Shown: positions 42,421 to 51,291, counted from the stretch's first letter. The stretch is 64,000 bases of DNA from Solimonas sp. SE-A11 (GCF_030345715.1 NZ_JAUASX010000006.1:1-64000); one strand, 5' to 3'. A program made the numbers and translations. Notes: generated from the letters alone by a model not told the origin.

Positions 42421-43620
42421 ATGCGCAAGCACAGAATGCTCCTCGCCGCACTGCTCGGCACCCTGCTCTCCGGCGCAGCCTCGGCCGCCACCGTCAACCA
42501 GTTCACCGCTGGCGACCAGCAACTGCCGGCCGCGGCGGGCGATGCCGCGGGCAACACCGTGATCGCCTGGGATAGCTTTGGCCAGGACGGCAGCCTCTCG
42601 GGCATCTACGCCCGGCGCCTGGACAGCGCCGGCAATCCGCTGGGCGCGGAATTCCGCGTCAACACGCGCACCGACAACCGCCAGACCAACCCGGCCGTGG
42701 CGATGAGCGCCGACGGCCGCTTCGTGGTGGCCTGGAACAGCAATGGCGTGAACGGCGTGGGCCTGGGCATCTTCGCACAGCGCTATGCCGCCAACGGCAC
42801 GCCGCAGGGCGGCGAGATCCAGGTGGCGGTCAGCGGCGAGTTCGCGATCCAGCCCGGCGTGGGCCTGGCGATGGACCCGCAGGGCAACTTCATCGTGACC
42901 TGGGCGGACCGCCGCATCCCCGGCGGCTTTTCCTCGCTGGACACGCGCACGGTGCAGGTGCAGCGCTACAGCCCGGAGGGCACGCCCAAGGGCGCCGCGG
43001 TGACGGTGGAGTCCTCGGCGTTTCCCACGGTGCGCAATCCCACGGCGACGATGGACGCGGCCGGCAACTTCACGGTGGCCTGGGTGCAGGGGCCGTCTGG
43101 CGTGTCCAAGAGCCAGGTGTTCGCGCGGCGCATCTTGGCTTCCGGCCTGCCGCGCGGCTTCGCTTTCCGCGTGACGGAGAACAACGACCACGTCTCCGAC
43201 GTGGACCGCGCACGCATCGCCGGCAACGACACCGGCGCCTTCGTGATCGCCTGGGAGCCGCTGGCCCTGGACGCCACCAGCCCCGGCGCCTACCTGCGTG
43301 TGTACGACGCCGCCGGCAAGGCGCGCGGTGCGAGCTTTCGCGCCGTCACCGGCGGGCAACTGAAGCGCCACCCGGCCCTGAGCATGAATGCCAGCGGCTT
43401 CGTGCTGGCCGCCCACGGCGACGGTGTGTGGGCACAGCGCTATGACCTGCAGGGCAACCGCGTAGGCGCCGAGTTCCGGCCCGACAACTCAGGCGCTCCC
43501 TTCACGCAGCTGTTCGGCGTGCCGGTGCTGGACAGCCACGGCGGGCTGACGCTGGTGTGGCAGGACTGGCAGCGGGATGGGGATGGGCGGGGGATCTCGG
43601 CGAGGCGGTATACGCCCTAG
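42421..43620 (+). CDS. Secreted repeat protein, probable beta-propeller
   Basis: I do not recognise a named family. The 399-residue precursor has a Sec signal ending SAASA near residue 23. The rest is a repeat of about 45-60 residues with the pattern G-N-F/V-V-V/T-A-W followed by I-F/Y-A-R/Q-R-Y/L-x4-G-x-P-x-G. Examples are GIYARRLDSAGNPLGAEF and GIFAQRYAANGTPQGGE. About six or seven copies fit a beta-propeller. It lies 9 bases after the secreted esterase gene and may bind the same surface or polymer. Confidence 0.75.
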   Translation: MRKHRMLLAALLGTLLSGAASAATVNQFTAGDQQLPAAAGDAAGNTVIAWDSFGQDGSLSGIYARRLDSAGNPLGAEFRVNTRTDNRQTNPAVAMSADGRFVVAWNSNGVNGVGLGIFAQRYAANGTPQGGEIQVAVSGEFAIQPGVGLAMDPQGNFIVTWADRRIPGGFSSLDTRTVQVQRYSPEGTPKGAAVTVESSAFPTVRNPTATMDAAGNFTVAWVQGPSGVSKSQVFARRILASGLPRGFAFRVTENNDHVSDVDRARIAGNDTGAFVIAWEPLALDATSPGAYLRVYDAAGKARGASFRAVTGGQLKRHPALSMNASGFVLAAHGDGVWAQRYDLQGNRVGAEFRPDNSGAPFTQLFGVPVLDSHGGLTLVWQDWQRDGDGRGISARRYTP

Positions 43621-43693
43621 CCTGCCTGCCGATGGCGGGCGCCCCCTCTCCCTTGATCCCTCTTCCGCAAGGGGAGGGGGAGGATGCGGCGGA

Positions 43694-44698
43694 TCACCAC
43701 TTTGCGTGATGCTGCTCCACCACGCCCAGGCCCTCGATCTTCTTCACGCCCTGCGCCGTCTTCAGCGTGCCACTGAAGCGCCCGAAAGGCTGGGTGAAGC
43801 GGCTGGCCAGCAGGCCCACTGAAATATCCTCGCGGCGCTCGCCTTCCGGCGTGAACTGCACGTCGAGCAGGCCATCGAGGGTGTGCACGCACCAGGGCTG
43901 CAGCAGTTGCGCGGGGTCGTACTGGAACACGGCCTGCGACAAGGGCAGCAGGCGGTCGCCCAGCCACATCGCGTTCTCGTGGCCGTTCATGAAGTGCGCC
44001 ACCAGGTTCACGCCAATGCGCTGGCCGTCCTCGGTGACGCCATCCAGGCTCGCCCAGTTCCAGTCGGTGTTGCGCGGCGGGTAGCCCAGCGTGAAATCCA
44101 GCGTGCCACTGGCGGTGTCCTCGACTCGACGGCCGTCGAGTTCCAGCGCCAGGCGCACCGGCATCGCGCAGAGCTTCCAGGTGTGGTGGAAGGGCCGGCC
44201 CGGCGAGGAGGCGATGGCGGTCATGCCGGGGCCAGCGTCGCGGAAGCGCATCTCCAGCTTGAGCCGCGGGGCCTGGAATCGCACGTCCCAGCCGCCGCCC
44301 GCGGGCAGCGCCTGCCAGCGGCACTTGCCGCTCTTCAGCTCCCAGGCCGCATCCGGCGAGGGGGCAAAGTCCCGGGCGAAGCCGAAGGGCACGGTGGCCT
44401 TGTGCTCGGTCAGCTTCTTCGTTTCGCGGTCATAGACGTAGACGAAGGCGGTGGCCATCAGGCCGGCATCCGCCACAGCGTAGCCCACCATGTAGCGCGG
44501 CGTGAACGCGCCGAAGTACATCCAGCCCTTGCGTTGCAGGCGGCGCGGCGAGAACAGGCCACGGCTGCCGTCCCAGGCGGCCGTGGAGAGGTCGGCGATG
44601 CGGCCCTCGAAGCGACCGTAATCGGCGACGCGGCCGTTGCCGGCATCCAGGGCCTTGGGGGCGGCCGGCAGGCCGGCGGGGCGGGTATCGAAGCTCAC
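43694..44698 (-). CDS. DUF2804-family protein
   Basis: The 334-residue protein shows the DUF2804 pattern: GLMATAFVYVYDRETK, TDWNWASLDG near residue 214 and the ending VVEQHHAKW. The family is beta-rich, of unknown activity, and is reminiscent of carotenoid/retinoid-binding or AttH-like lipocalin folds. The start is a GTG that overlaps the stop of the upstream hydroxylase as GTGA, so the two are translationally coupled. That coupling suggests a shared lipid substrate. Confidence 0.85.
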   Translation of the reverse strand: MSFDTRPAGLPAAPKALDAGNGRVADYGRFEGRIADLSTAAWDGSRGLFSPRRLQRKGWMYFGAFTPRYMVGYAVADAGLMATAFVYVYDRETKKLTEHKATVPFGFARDFAPSPDAAWELKSGKCRWQALPAGGGWDVRFQAPRLKLEMRFRDAGPGMTAIASSPGRPFHHTWKLCAMPVRLALELDGRRVEDTASGTLDFTLGYPPRNTDWNWASLDGVTEDGQRIGVNLVAHFMNGHENAMWLGDRLLPLSQAVFQYDPAQLLQPWCVHTLDGLLDVQFTPEGERREDISVGLLASRFTQPFGRFSGTLKTAQGVKKIEGLGVVEQHHAKW

Positions 44699-45603
44699 GC
44701 GGTCACCTTGTTGGTTTGCGCGTCATTCTCGCGCACCCACTCCGGCGGCGCCCAGAGGTGCTTGATGCGCTGGGCCAGCGGGCCCGGGCGGAAGACGTCC
44801 CTCCACATGTCGCGGAACTCGTGGAAGTTGAGCGTGATGATGTTGTAGGAGTGAATCTGCTTGGGGATGCCGTACTCCACCCTCTCCACTTCCGGCTCGT
44901 AGGTACCGAACCAGCGGTCGAAGATGCACAGGATGCCGCCGAAGTTCTTGTCGATGTACTGCGGGTTGCGGCCGTGGTGTACGCGGTGGCTCGACGGCGT
45001 GACGAAGATGTACTCCATCCAGCGATGCAGCTTGCCGACGCTCTCGGTGTGCACGAAGTACTGGTAGGCCAGATCCACGCCGTAGAGCAGGAACACCACC
45101 GCCGGATGCACACCCAGCAGCACCAGCGGCATGAAGAACAGCCACCAGCCGGTGATGGAGTACAGCAAGCTCTGGCGCATGGCCGTGGTCAGGTTCATGT
45201 GCTGGCCGCTGTGGTGCACCACATGGGCGCTCCAGAACCAGCGCACGCGGTGGCTGGTGCGGTGGAACCAGTAGTAGCAGAACTCCACGCCCAGCAGCAT
45301 CAGCGGCAGGGTCCAGGCGTTGACCGGGATCGTGAAGAAGCGGTGCTCCCAGAACCACATGGAGGCCACGCCGGTGATCAGCGCATGGGCCACCAGCTCG
45401 AACAGCGAGTAGCTGCCACCCAGGCCCAGGTTGGCGGCGATGTCCTTGAACTGGAACTGGTCGCGCCGGCCACGGCCGCGCATGATCTGCCATTCGATGG
45501 CGAAGACGATCAGGAACACCGGCGTCATCACGCCCAGCAGCAACTGCTTCCAGTCCTGGTCGGCGCCGATCACGGCCTCGACACTCTGCATCCACTCCAT
45601 CAT
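44695..45603 (-). CDS. Sterol desaturase/fatty acid hydroxylase family protein
   Basis: The 302-residue integral membrane protein carries the three histidine boxes of the family: HRTSH (114-118), HVVHH (127-131) and HRVHH (206-210), between hydrophobic segments about residues 20-40, 65-85, 98-113 and 150-185. These coordinate a di-iron centre that hydroxylates or desaturates a lipid. AGGAG lies eight bases before the first of two adjacent ATG codons. It is first of a two-gene unit with the DUF2804 gene (4-base overlap). Confidence 0.9.
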   Translation of the reverse strand: MMEWMQSVEAVIGADQDWKQLLLGVMTPVFLIVFAIEWQIMRGRGRRDQFQFKDIAANLGLGGSYSLFELVAHALITGVASMWFWEHRFFTIPVNAWTLPLMLLGVEFCYYWFHRTSHRVRWFWSAHVVHHSGQHMNLTTAMRQSLLYSITGWWLFFMPLVLLGVHPAVVFLLYGVDLAYQYFVHTESVGKLHRWMEYIFVTPSSHRVHHGRNPQYIDKNFGGILCIFDRWFGTYEPEVERVEYGIPKQIHSYNIITLNFHEFRDMWRDVFRPGPLAQRIKHLWAPPEWVRENDAQTNKVTA

Positions 45604-45706
45604 GGCTCGCTCTCCTCGCAACCGCTGTTCTGATGGGAGCATTGTGGCGGCAGCCGAGGCAAGGCCGCTTGACCTTGGGTGCCGCGGGGCATGACAGCGG
45701 GCGCCA

Positions 45707-45748
45707 TAAATTATATATTCAAAATCATTAACTTAAATAAAAATCAAC
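45707..45748. other. A+T-rich island B
   Basis: About 42 bases consist almost wholly of A and T (ATAAATTATATATTC and TTAACTTAAATAAAAATC) in GC-rich DNA. They lie in the 179-base gap between the divergent hydroxylase and lipoprotein genes, just before a perfect palindrome. A promoter or nucleoid-protein site is likely. Confidence 0.7.
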
Positions 45749-45750
45749 GG

Positions 45751-45765
45751 GCAGGCTCAGCCTGC
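45751..45765. promoter_or_regulatory. 15-base perfect palindrome in the lipoprotein leader
   Basis: GCAGGCT-C-AGCCTGC lies between A+T-rich island B and the GGGAGAG ribosome-binding site of the lipoprotein gene. It could be an operator or a 5' UTR hairpin. Confidence 0.45.
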
Positions 45766-45782
45766 GCCGGGAGAGTCCCGCA

Positions 45783-46430
45783 ATGAAAAGCTTCTTCAGT
45801 GCCCTCCTCGTCCTCTGCCTGGCCGGCTGCGCCAGCAACTCCCCTGCCCCCGAGACCCCTCCCACGGCTTCATCTCCCATCTTCCTGGTCCGCGATCCGG
45901 TATTCCTGCTCTGCGAAGCAGAGGGCCTCGTGGCACACGACGCCGCTCGCCAGGCATTGCTGTTCGACCAGAGCCAGGCCGACATGCTGGCCAACGCCAC
46001 GGGTGATGCCTCGCTGACCGCGCTCATCAACGAGATCTTCCGCCAGGCCCGCGAAGAGGGCTTGAAGGAACATGCCAAGTTCGGTGCGGCGCAGTTCTAC
46101 CGCTGCGTGGAACGCGAAGGCTTGATCCAGGTGCGCAATCCCAATGCCGCGGTTTGCCTAGCGCGCACCGACCTGGTCTTCTTCCTGAACGCCGACCGCA
46201 TCCGCGGCAAGACGCCGGAAGAAGCCAACCAGGGCCTCAAGAAATACCTGCAAAGCGCCTCGCCAGCCGTGTATCCCCACGCGCTGGTCGATCAATTGAC
46301 GCCGATGGCGTATCGCATCCAGAACGAGGATGATCACTACGACCTGCGGCAATTCGTCTTCCAGACCTGCCTGGTCCCGGAGGACTGGAAGGCCTGGTGG
46401 AACAGCACCCAGCAAAGCAAGGTGGAGTAG
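45783..46430 (+). CDS. Lipoprotein of unknown function
   Basis: The 215-residue precursor has a lipobox, LAGC, with the modified Cys at about residue 16, followed by a short Ser/Pro-rich linker. The remainder is predicted to be mostly helical, with cysteines in LLCEAEG, YRCVEREG, AVCLART and QTCLVPEDW that could form disulphides. I do not recognise a family. The lipid anchor places it in the inner or outer membrane facing the periplasm. It is first of a three-gene unit with gaps of 3 bases. Confidence 0.75.
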   Translation: MKSFFSALLVLCLAGCASNSPAPETPPTASSPIFLVRDPVFLLCEAEGLVAHDAARQALLFDQSQADMLANATGDASLTALINEIFRQAREEGLKEHAKFGAAQFYRCVEREGLIQVRNPNAAVCLARTDLVFFLNADRIRGKTPEEANQGLKKYLQSASPAVYPHALVDQLTPMAYRIQNEDDHYDLRQFVFQTCLVPEDWKAWWNSTQQSKVE

Positions 46431-46433
46431 ACC

Positions 46434-46889
46434 ATGAGACTGATCGCGCTGATCCTGACGATGCTGGTCGTGCTGCCGGCTCGAGCCGACACCGTCGGCT
46501 GCGTGACCACCTCCTGGAAGCTGATCGGCGCCAACCACAAGGTCTGCGTCGAGGCCTTCGCCGATCCGAAGGTGCCGGGCGTGACCTGTCACGTCAGCCA
46601 GGCCAAGACCGGCGGCGTCTCCGGCTCGCTCGGGCTGGCCCAGGACCCGGCGCAGTTCTCGCTGTCCTGCGAGCAGACCGGCCCGATCACGATCCCGCCC
46701 AAGCTGCCGGAACAGGAAACCGTGTTCACCGAGGACACCTCCATCCTGTTCAAGGAAACCCGCGTGACGCGACTCTGGGATGCCAAGCACAACACGCTGG
46801 TGTACCTGGCCATCAGCCGCAAGCTGATCGACGGTGCACCGAATAACAGTGTGTCGACGGTGGCGGTGCGGCCTTGGGGAACGAAGTAG
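46434..46889 (+). CDS. creA: CreA-family periplasmic protein
   Basis: The 151-residue precursor has a Sec signal ending ARA near residue 18. It shows the CreA pattern TVGCVTTSWKLIGANHKVCV and FADPKVPGVTCHVSQAKTGG, with CSLSCEQ-type cysteines and the ending STVAVRPWG. CreA is a widespread periplasmic protein of unknown function that lies next to creBCD in enterobacteria but not here. It starts 3 bases after the lipoprotein stop. Confidence 0.9.
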   Translation: MRLIALILTMLVVLPARADTVGCVTTSWKLIGANHKVCVEAFADPKVPGVTCHVSQAKTGGVSGSLGLAQDPAQFSLSCEQTGPITIPPKLPEQETVFTEDTSILFKETRVTRLWDAKHNTLVYLAISRKLIDGAPNNSVSTVAVRPWGTK

Positions 46890-46892
46890 AGC

Positions 46893-47114
46893 ATGCGGCC
46901 TCCCGAATTCGATGAGTGGCTGAGCGGACTTCCGCCCGACCCGGTCGTCTTCATCGGAGCCTTATGGGCGCTTGCCATCATTTGGCAATTCCTTTCGGGT
47001 CACATCGTGCTGGGCCTGCATGGCGCGTCCATCAGCCGGAGCAAGGAAGCCCTCCTGTTCTGGACGCTGCTGCTGGCGGAAGCGGCAACCCTGATCTGGG
47101 TCTTCATCGGCTGA
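46893..47114 (+). CDS. Small membrane protein
   Basis: This 73-residue protein has two hydrophobic segments, about residues 17-38 (VVFIGALWALAIIWQFL) and 52-72 (LLFWTLLLAEAATLIWVFI), separated by a short basic loop. No family is recognised. It begins 3 bases after the creA stop and is the third gene of that unit, which supports it as a real gene despite its size. Confidence 0.65.
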   Translation: MRPPEFDEWLSGLPPDPVVFIGALWALAIIWQFLSGHIVLGLHGASISRSKEALLFWTLLLAEAATLIWVFIG

Positions 47115-47165
47115 AACAGGGACGCAGATCGACAACGCTCCGAGGGGATCGTCTGCCCAGCGCCG

Positions 47166-47453
47166 TTAGGGCAGGTAGTACTCGTCCTTGCTCAGCACGC
47201 CATCCCCATTCGTATCGCGTCTGGAGAAACGCTTGTCCAGTTGCGAACCTGGCTTGACCTCGGATTTCTGCACCAGGCCGTCGCCATTGCTGTCGGTCCA
47301 TATGTCCTTCAGCGGTGCACCGACTGCCGGGGCGCCCACCGAGGCCGATCCTGGTGCATCGAGCGACGCCCCGGGCAACGTGCCAACGCCAGCGATGAGG
47401 CTGCCGGAAAAAAGGAATGCCGCTGCTGCGGTGCTGAAGGCCAAGCGGTTCAT
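47166..47453 (-). CDS. Secreted EF-hand calcium-binding protein
   Basis: The 95-residue precursor has a Sec signal (MNRLAFSTAAAAFLFSGSL) and a Gly/Ala/Pro-rich linker. Two canonical EF-hand loops follow: DSNGDGLVQKSE (residues 54-65) and DTNGDGVLSKDE (80-91). All calcium-ligand positions are filled, so calcium binding in the periplasm or outside the cell is expected. GGGAG precedes the ATG at 47453. It converges on the small membrane protein gene. Its partner is unknown. Confidence 0.85.
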   Translation of the reverse strand: MNRLAFSTAAAAFLFSGSLIAGVGTLPGASLDAPGSASVGAPAVGAPLKDIWTDSNGDGLVQKSEVKPGSQLDKRFSRRDTNGDGVLSKDEYYLP

Positions 47454-47590
47454 ATCGCGAACTCCCTGTGTTGGTTGGCGAAAACCGCAGGGAGGCCGAA
47501 CGCTCACGCAGGATCGACTCCCGCGCGGCGTTGCGCACGGCCGGGTGGCCGCCGGCTAAAGTCAGCAGGAAACATGCCACGAATGCGCGC

Positions 47591-47663
47591 AGGAGCGATC
47601 GTTGGCCGCGACGGTGGCTGCGCGTATGCGCCGGCCTTGATCGCGGCCAACGGCCGCCCCTAC
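47591..47663. repeat. REP-like palindrome, copy 3
   Basis: AGGAGCGATCGTTGGCCGCGA (47591-47611) is complementary, with few mismatches, to 47641-47663 ending GGCCGCCCCTAC. The element lies between the end of the wax ester synthase gene and the start of the EF-hand gene, both on the minus strand. It fills most of the 220-base gap. Confidence 0.75.
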
Positions 47664-47673
47664 GGGGACGCCG

Positions 47674-49029
47674 TCAGACCTCCAGTTCAGCCAGCCCTTG
47701 CTCGAGATAATCCAGCAGCCGCTGCATGTGCGGCAGCCGGCGACGGCAGGCGATGAGGCCGAACTCCAGCTTGTCGGCGTAGCTGTTGAGCGTGATGTTG
47801 AGCGCCTGGCCGTCGATCACGATGGACACCGGGTACATGCCCTCCAGCTCGGCGCCGTTCCAGTAGCGCTTCTCCTTGGGGCCCGGCACGTTGGAGATGG
47901 TGACGTTGAAGGCCTGCCAGCGCGGCGCGGCGCCGGTGGCGTAGTTCAGCGAGAACGGCGCCATGGTCGCCGCCATGTAGTTGACGATCTCGGCTTGCGA
48001 CATCTTGCCGAAGCGGTCCTTGGAGGTCTGCACGGAGCGCTGGATGGCCTGCAGGCGCTCCACCGGATCGTCGATGGTGGTGTAGAGGTTGGCCAGGATC
48101 ATGGCCACCTGGTTGCCGGAGTCGCTGTCGTCGCGGCGCAGGGACATGGGCACCATCGAGGTCAGCGGCTTGTCCGGCAGCTCGCCCAGCTCGATCAGAT
48201 AGCGGCGCAACGCGGAGCCACACATGGCCAGCACCATGTCGTTGAGCGTAGCGTCGTGGCGCTTGCCGGCGGCGCGGATGCGCTCCAGCGACCAGCTCTG
48301 CGCGGCAAAACGGCGCGAGCCGGTGATGCGCTGGTTGAGGATGGACTTGGGTGCCTGGAACACCGAGACATAGTCCGGGTTGCTGCGCGCGGCGCGGATG
48401 GAGCGATACAGCTCGCGCGTCACCGTGGGCAGGGTCTTGGCCTGCGCGGCGAGCATCTGGCCCGCTTCGCCGACGCCGGACCAGAAGCCGCCGCCGCTGC
48501 GTTCCTCGTCCACCTCGCGCTTGCGCGGCGGCATGGCCCAGATCGGGATCGTGACGGCGTCCGGCGAGTCGCTGGTGCCACGGATCATCATGCGCATGGC
48601 CGCGATGCCGTCGACCAGGGCGTGGTGGATCTTGGAGTAGATGGCGATGCGGCCATCTTCCAGGCCGTCGATCAGGTAGAACTCCCACAGCGGCTTGGCG
48701 CGGTCCAGGTGCGCGCTGTGCAGCTGCGAGACCAGGGCCAGCAGCTCGCGGATACGGCCCGGCGACGGCAGTGACAGGTGGCGGAAATGCGCCTCGATGT
48801 CGAACTCCTCGTCCTCCACCCAGAATGGTGCACCGAGCTTGCGCTCCAGGCGCAGGTTGAACGGCGGGTGGGCGGTGACGTGGCTGCGGATGGATTCGGC
48901 CAGCTTCTGGGTGTAGCCGGGGCCGGCGTCCTTGGGCGGGCGGGCCAGCTGCAGGCCGCCGACGTGCATCGGCTGGTTGCGCCGCTCCAGCAGCAGGAAC
49001 ATCTGGTCTTGCGGGCTCAGGGGCTTCAT
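47674..49029 (-). CDS. Wax ester synthase/diacylglycerol acyltransferase (WS/DGAT)
   Basis: This bifunctional acyltransferase makes wax esters and triacylglycerol from acyl-CoA with a fatty alcohol or diacylglycerol. The 451-residue protein has the catalytic HHALVDG at 135-141, PLW at 113-115, and the C-terminal NVTISNVPGPKEKRYWNGA segment, all family hallmarks. It starts 19 bases downstream of the lipoprotein esterase gene on the same strand, with GGGAGAGAG upstream. Together they suggest storage-lipid synthesis coupled to ester scavenging. Confidence 0.95.
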   Translation of the reverse strand: MKPLSPQDQMFLLLERRNQPMHVGGLQLARPPKDAGPGYTQKLAESIRSHVTAHPPFNLRLERKLGAPFWVEDEEFDIEAHFRHLSLPSPGRIRELLALVSQLHSAHLDRAKPLWEFYLIDGLEDGRIAIYSKIHHALVDGIAAMRMMIRGTSDSPDAVTIPIWAMPPRKREVDEERSGGGFWSGVGEAGQMLAAQAKTLPTVTRELYRSIRAARSNPDYVSVFQAPKSILNQRITGSRRFAAQSWSLERIRAAGKRHDATLNDMVLAMCGSALRRYLIELGELPDKPLTSMVPMSLRRDDSDSGNQVAMILANLYTTIDDPVERLQAIQRSVQTSKDRFGKMSQAEIVNYMAATMAPFSLNYATGAAPRWQAFNVTISNVPGPKEKRYWNGAELEGMYPVSIVIDGQALNITLNSYADKLEFGLIACRRRLPHMQRLLDYLEQGLAELEV

Positions 49030-49048
49030 GCGCGTCTCTCTCCCTTGT

Positions 49049-51160
49049 TCAGAATGTGCCGTTGTTGCTGCCGACGGCCAGCGTCCGGCTACGGCCGTCG
49101 CTCAGCGTCAGCGTGACCGGCGCGTCCGTGGTGATCTGGTACTGCACGGCCTTGCCGCGCAGGCAGCTGCCGGCGGCGTCGATGCGCAGCGAGCGCACGT
49201 TGGCCAGCGTGCCCGTCAGCTTGCCTTCGGCCGCAGGCACCGTGGGGTTGTCGAGCCGTTCTCGCCGGGTGCCGGTCCAGGGCACGGGATCGATGCCGGC
49301 GTTCACCCCCGTTTCGTACGTCGGCTGCGCGATGCCGCAGCCCAGGCTGGTGAGGTCCACCGCGCTCGGCCCTTCGGCCTCGGCGACGATCTGCGAAACC
49401 CAGTAGGCGCGGTCGTGCTTGATCGCGTACTCGGGCGCGTCGAGCCTGGCGTCGGTCTTGTAGGTGACCCGCGCCGGGTTCTTCACGCGCTTCAGTCCGG
49501 CGACATAGGCGGCTTCCTTGCGCCAGTCGTCGAAGATCAGGTAGCTCAGATGCTCGGCAACCGGGTGCAGGAAGAACCGGTAGGGAATCTCCTCCTGCGC
49601 CATGCGCACGCCCATGGCCAGGGACGAGGTCACATGCACCAGTTCGTCGGCGCCGGAGTAGAGGCTGGCGATAGGGATGTGCCGCAGGTTGCCGACGTAG
49701 TCGATGATGTTGACGTCGCCGCCCACCGCGCCACCGGAGGACAGCGGCGGGATCGAGGCGCCCAGGGTCGTGGCCAGCGCCGTGACCAGCGGCGGCAGCG
49801 GGTTGCCCGGGATCGGCAGGTTGAACAGGTCGCCGGTGAAGCCCACCCAGTTGACCGCGCCCGCGAACAGGTCCGGGTACAGCGCGGCGAAACGCAGCGT
49901 GCCGAAGCCGCCCATGGAGTAGCCGCTGACCAGCAGCTGCTCGTCGTCTACCGGGTAGTTCGCGCGGATGTCGGCCAGCGCGTCGAGTACGTCCCGCTCG
50001 GAGATGCCGCTGAAGAAGCCATGCGGTCCGCGCCCCAGCGGGGCGATGATGATGCGGTTGGGCTCCTCGCCGAAGCGCTGCTGGAAGTTGGCCTGGTTGA
50101 TCTGGCTGCCGTGGTTGGCCTCGCAGCCGTGCATCAGCAACTGCGCCGCATGCGGGCCGGGCTTGGTCGGGACGTAGACGCCGTAAGGCTGGTACTTGCC
50201 CAGGTAGTTGAAGCGCTGCTCGCAGGGCAATTGCGTGGCGCCATGAACGCCGGGCACGCCGATGATGTCCACGCCCTCGCCGGGCGGCAGGGTGTACTGC
50301 GAGGTGTAGACGCGCTGCTGGAAGCCGGTGACGGCCGGCGCGGCGCGGGTGACGCCGCCGCGCAGGTCGGCCACGCTCACCACCTCGCCGAAATCCGAGA
50401 TGTCGCCCTCGCGCAGCGCCTCGGACTGGCGGTCTTCCCACCAATTGCCGCTGGCCGGCAGCACCTGGTTGAGCAGGCCATCCGCCTTGGCCTCTTCGCG
50501 CGGCCCACGGAAGGCTACGTTCATGACCTTGCCGTTCTTCTGCGCCACCACGGCCTGCACGCGCCAGCTACCACCCGCCGGTAACGGCAGGCGGCCGACG
50601 ATGCGGTTGCTGTCCGGGTTGCCCTCGGCGAATTTCGCCAGCACCTCCCAGCCACGGCTCTGGATGCCCAGCCCTTCCCAGCTTCCGCCACCGGTGTCGG
50701 GATTGTTGTCGGTGTCGATGGCCAGCGCGGCGATGGCGTCGTCGGCGTGGTAGAGCGTGTTGAGCTCGAAGTCCGCCACCAGCTCGTTGCCCTCGATCGA
50801 GAGCGTCAGCGAGACCAGGTCCGCGGTGTTGTCCAGGCCCGCCGGGTAGCGCACGTCGCCGGCCGTGGGAGACAGCAGGCCCGGCGTGGTGGCCAGCGGA
50901 TTGCCGCTGGCGCCGGCGCGGGTCAGCGCGTTGAGCACGGCGGGTGACAGCGAGACGATGCCGGCGTCGGCACCGTAGTCGTCGTAGACGTAATCGCGGT
51001 AGATCAGCTTGCCGCCGCACAGCTCGGTGGTACCTGCGACCCAGGAGCTGCGCTCGCAGGACCGGCTGCTGCCTGCGCCATCCGTGACGGTGACGGAACT
51101 GCTGCTGTGGCAACCCGCCAGGAGGGCGGCTGCCAGTAGCGCGGGGGTATATGGGCGCAT
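49049..51160 (-). CDS. Large lipoprotein with C-terminal alpha/beta hydrolase
   Basis: The 703-residue precursor has the lipobox LLAGC (Cys17). Residues about 50-270 are beta-rich without a recognised family, and include a DTDNNPDTGGG segment that may bind calcium. From about residue 285 there is an esterase-like alpha/beta hydrolase: YGVYVPTKPGPHAAQLLMHGC, GYSMGGFGTLRF with the nucleophile Ser415, SGADELVHV for the acid and HPVAEHLSY for the His. A beta-rich C-terminal domain ends the protein. It is probably surface-exposed and may hydrolyse lipids or polyesters. AGGAGA lies upstream. It is first of a unit with WS/DGAT and divergent from an AraC gene. Confidence 0.82.
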   Translation of the reverse strand: MRPYTPALLAAALLAGCHSSSSVTVTDGAGSSRSCERSSWVAGTTELCGGKLIYRDYVYDDYGADAGIVSLSPAVLNALTRAGASGNPLATTPGLLSPTAGDVRYPAGLDNTADLVSLTLSIEGNELVADFELNTLYHADDAIAALAIDTDNNPDTGGGSWEGLGIQSRGWEVLAKFAEGNPDSNRIVGRLPLPAGGSWRVQAVVAQKNGKVMNVAFRGPREEAKADGLLNQVLPASGNWWEDRQSEALREGDISDFGEVVSVADLRGGVTRAAPAVTGFQQRVYTSQYTLPPGEGVDIIGVPGVHGATQLPCEQRFNYLGKYQPYGVYVPTKPGPHAAQLLMHGCEANHGSQINQANFQQRFGEEPNRIIIAPLGRGPHGFFSGISERDVLDALADIRANYPVDDEQLLVSGYSMGGFGTLRFAALYPDLFAGAVNWVGFTGDLFNLPIPGNPLPPLVTALATTLGASIPPLSSGGAVGGDVNIIDYVGNLRHIPIASLYSGADELVHVTSSLAMGVRMAQEEIPYRFFLHPVAEHLSYLIFDDWRKEAAYVAGLKRVKNPARVTYKTDARLDAPEYAIKHDRAYWVSQIVAEAEGPSAVDLTSLGCGIAQPTYETGVNAGIDPVPWTGTRRERLDNPTVPAAEGKLTGTLANVRSLRIDAAGSCLRGKAVQYQITTDAPVTLTLSDGRSRTLAVGSNNGTF

Positions 51161-51291
51161 GCTCTCTCCTCGTCGCCGCGTGGGTCCGCGGCCTGTTGTG
51201 GTTCCTGGGCCTCTGCCGGGCCCGGTAACCCTAGTGTTGGACAGAACGGGGGCAGCGGCAAGCGCCCGGTGCTCGGCTAACATGCGCCCCC

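Noticed and set aside
40996-43416. 806-codon minus-strand frame that ends as the ArsC-like protein
   Set aside because: Only the last 119 codons are real. The upstream part is antisense to the secreted esterase and repeat-protein genes, and the ArsC-like N-terminus defines the true start.
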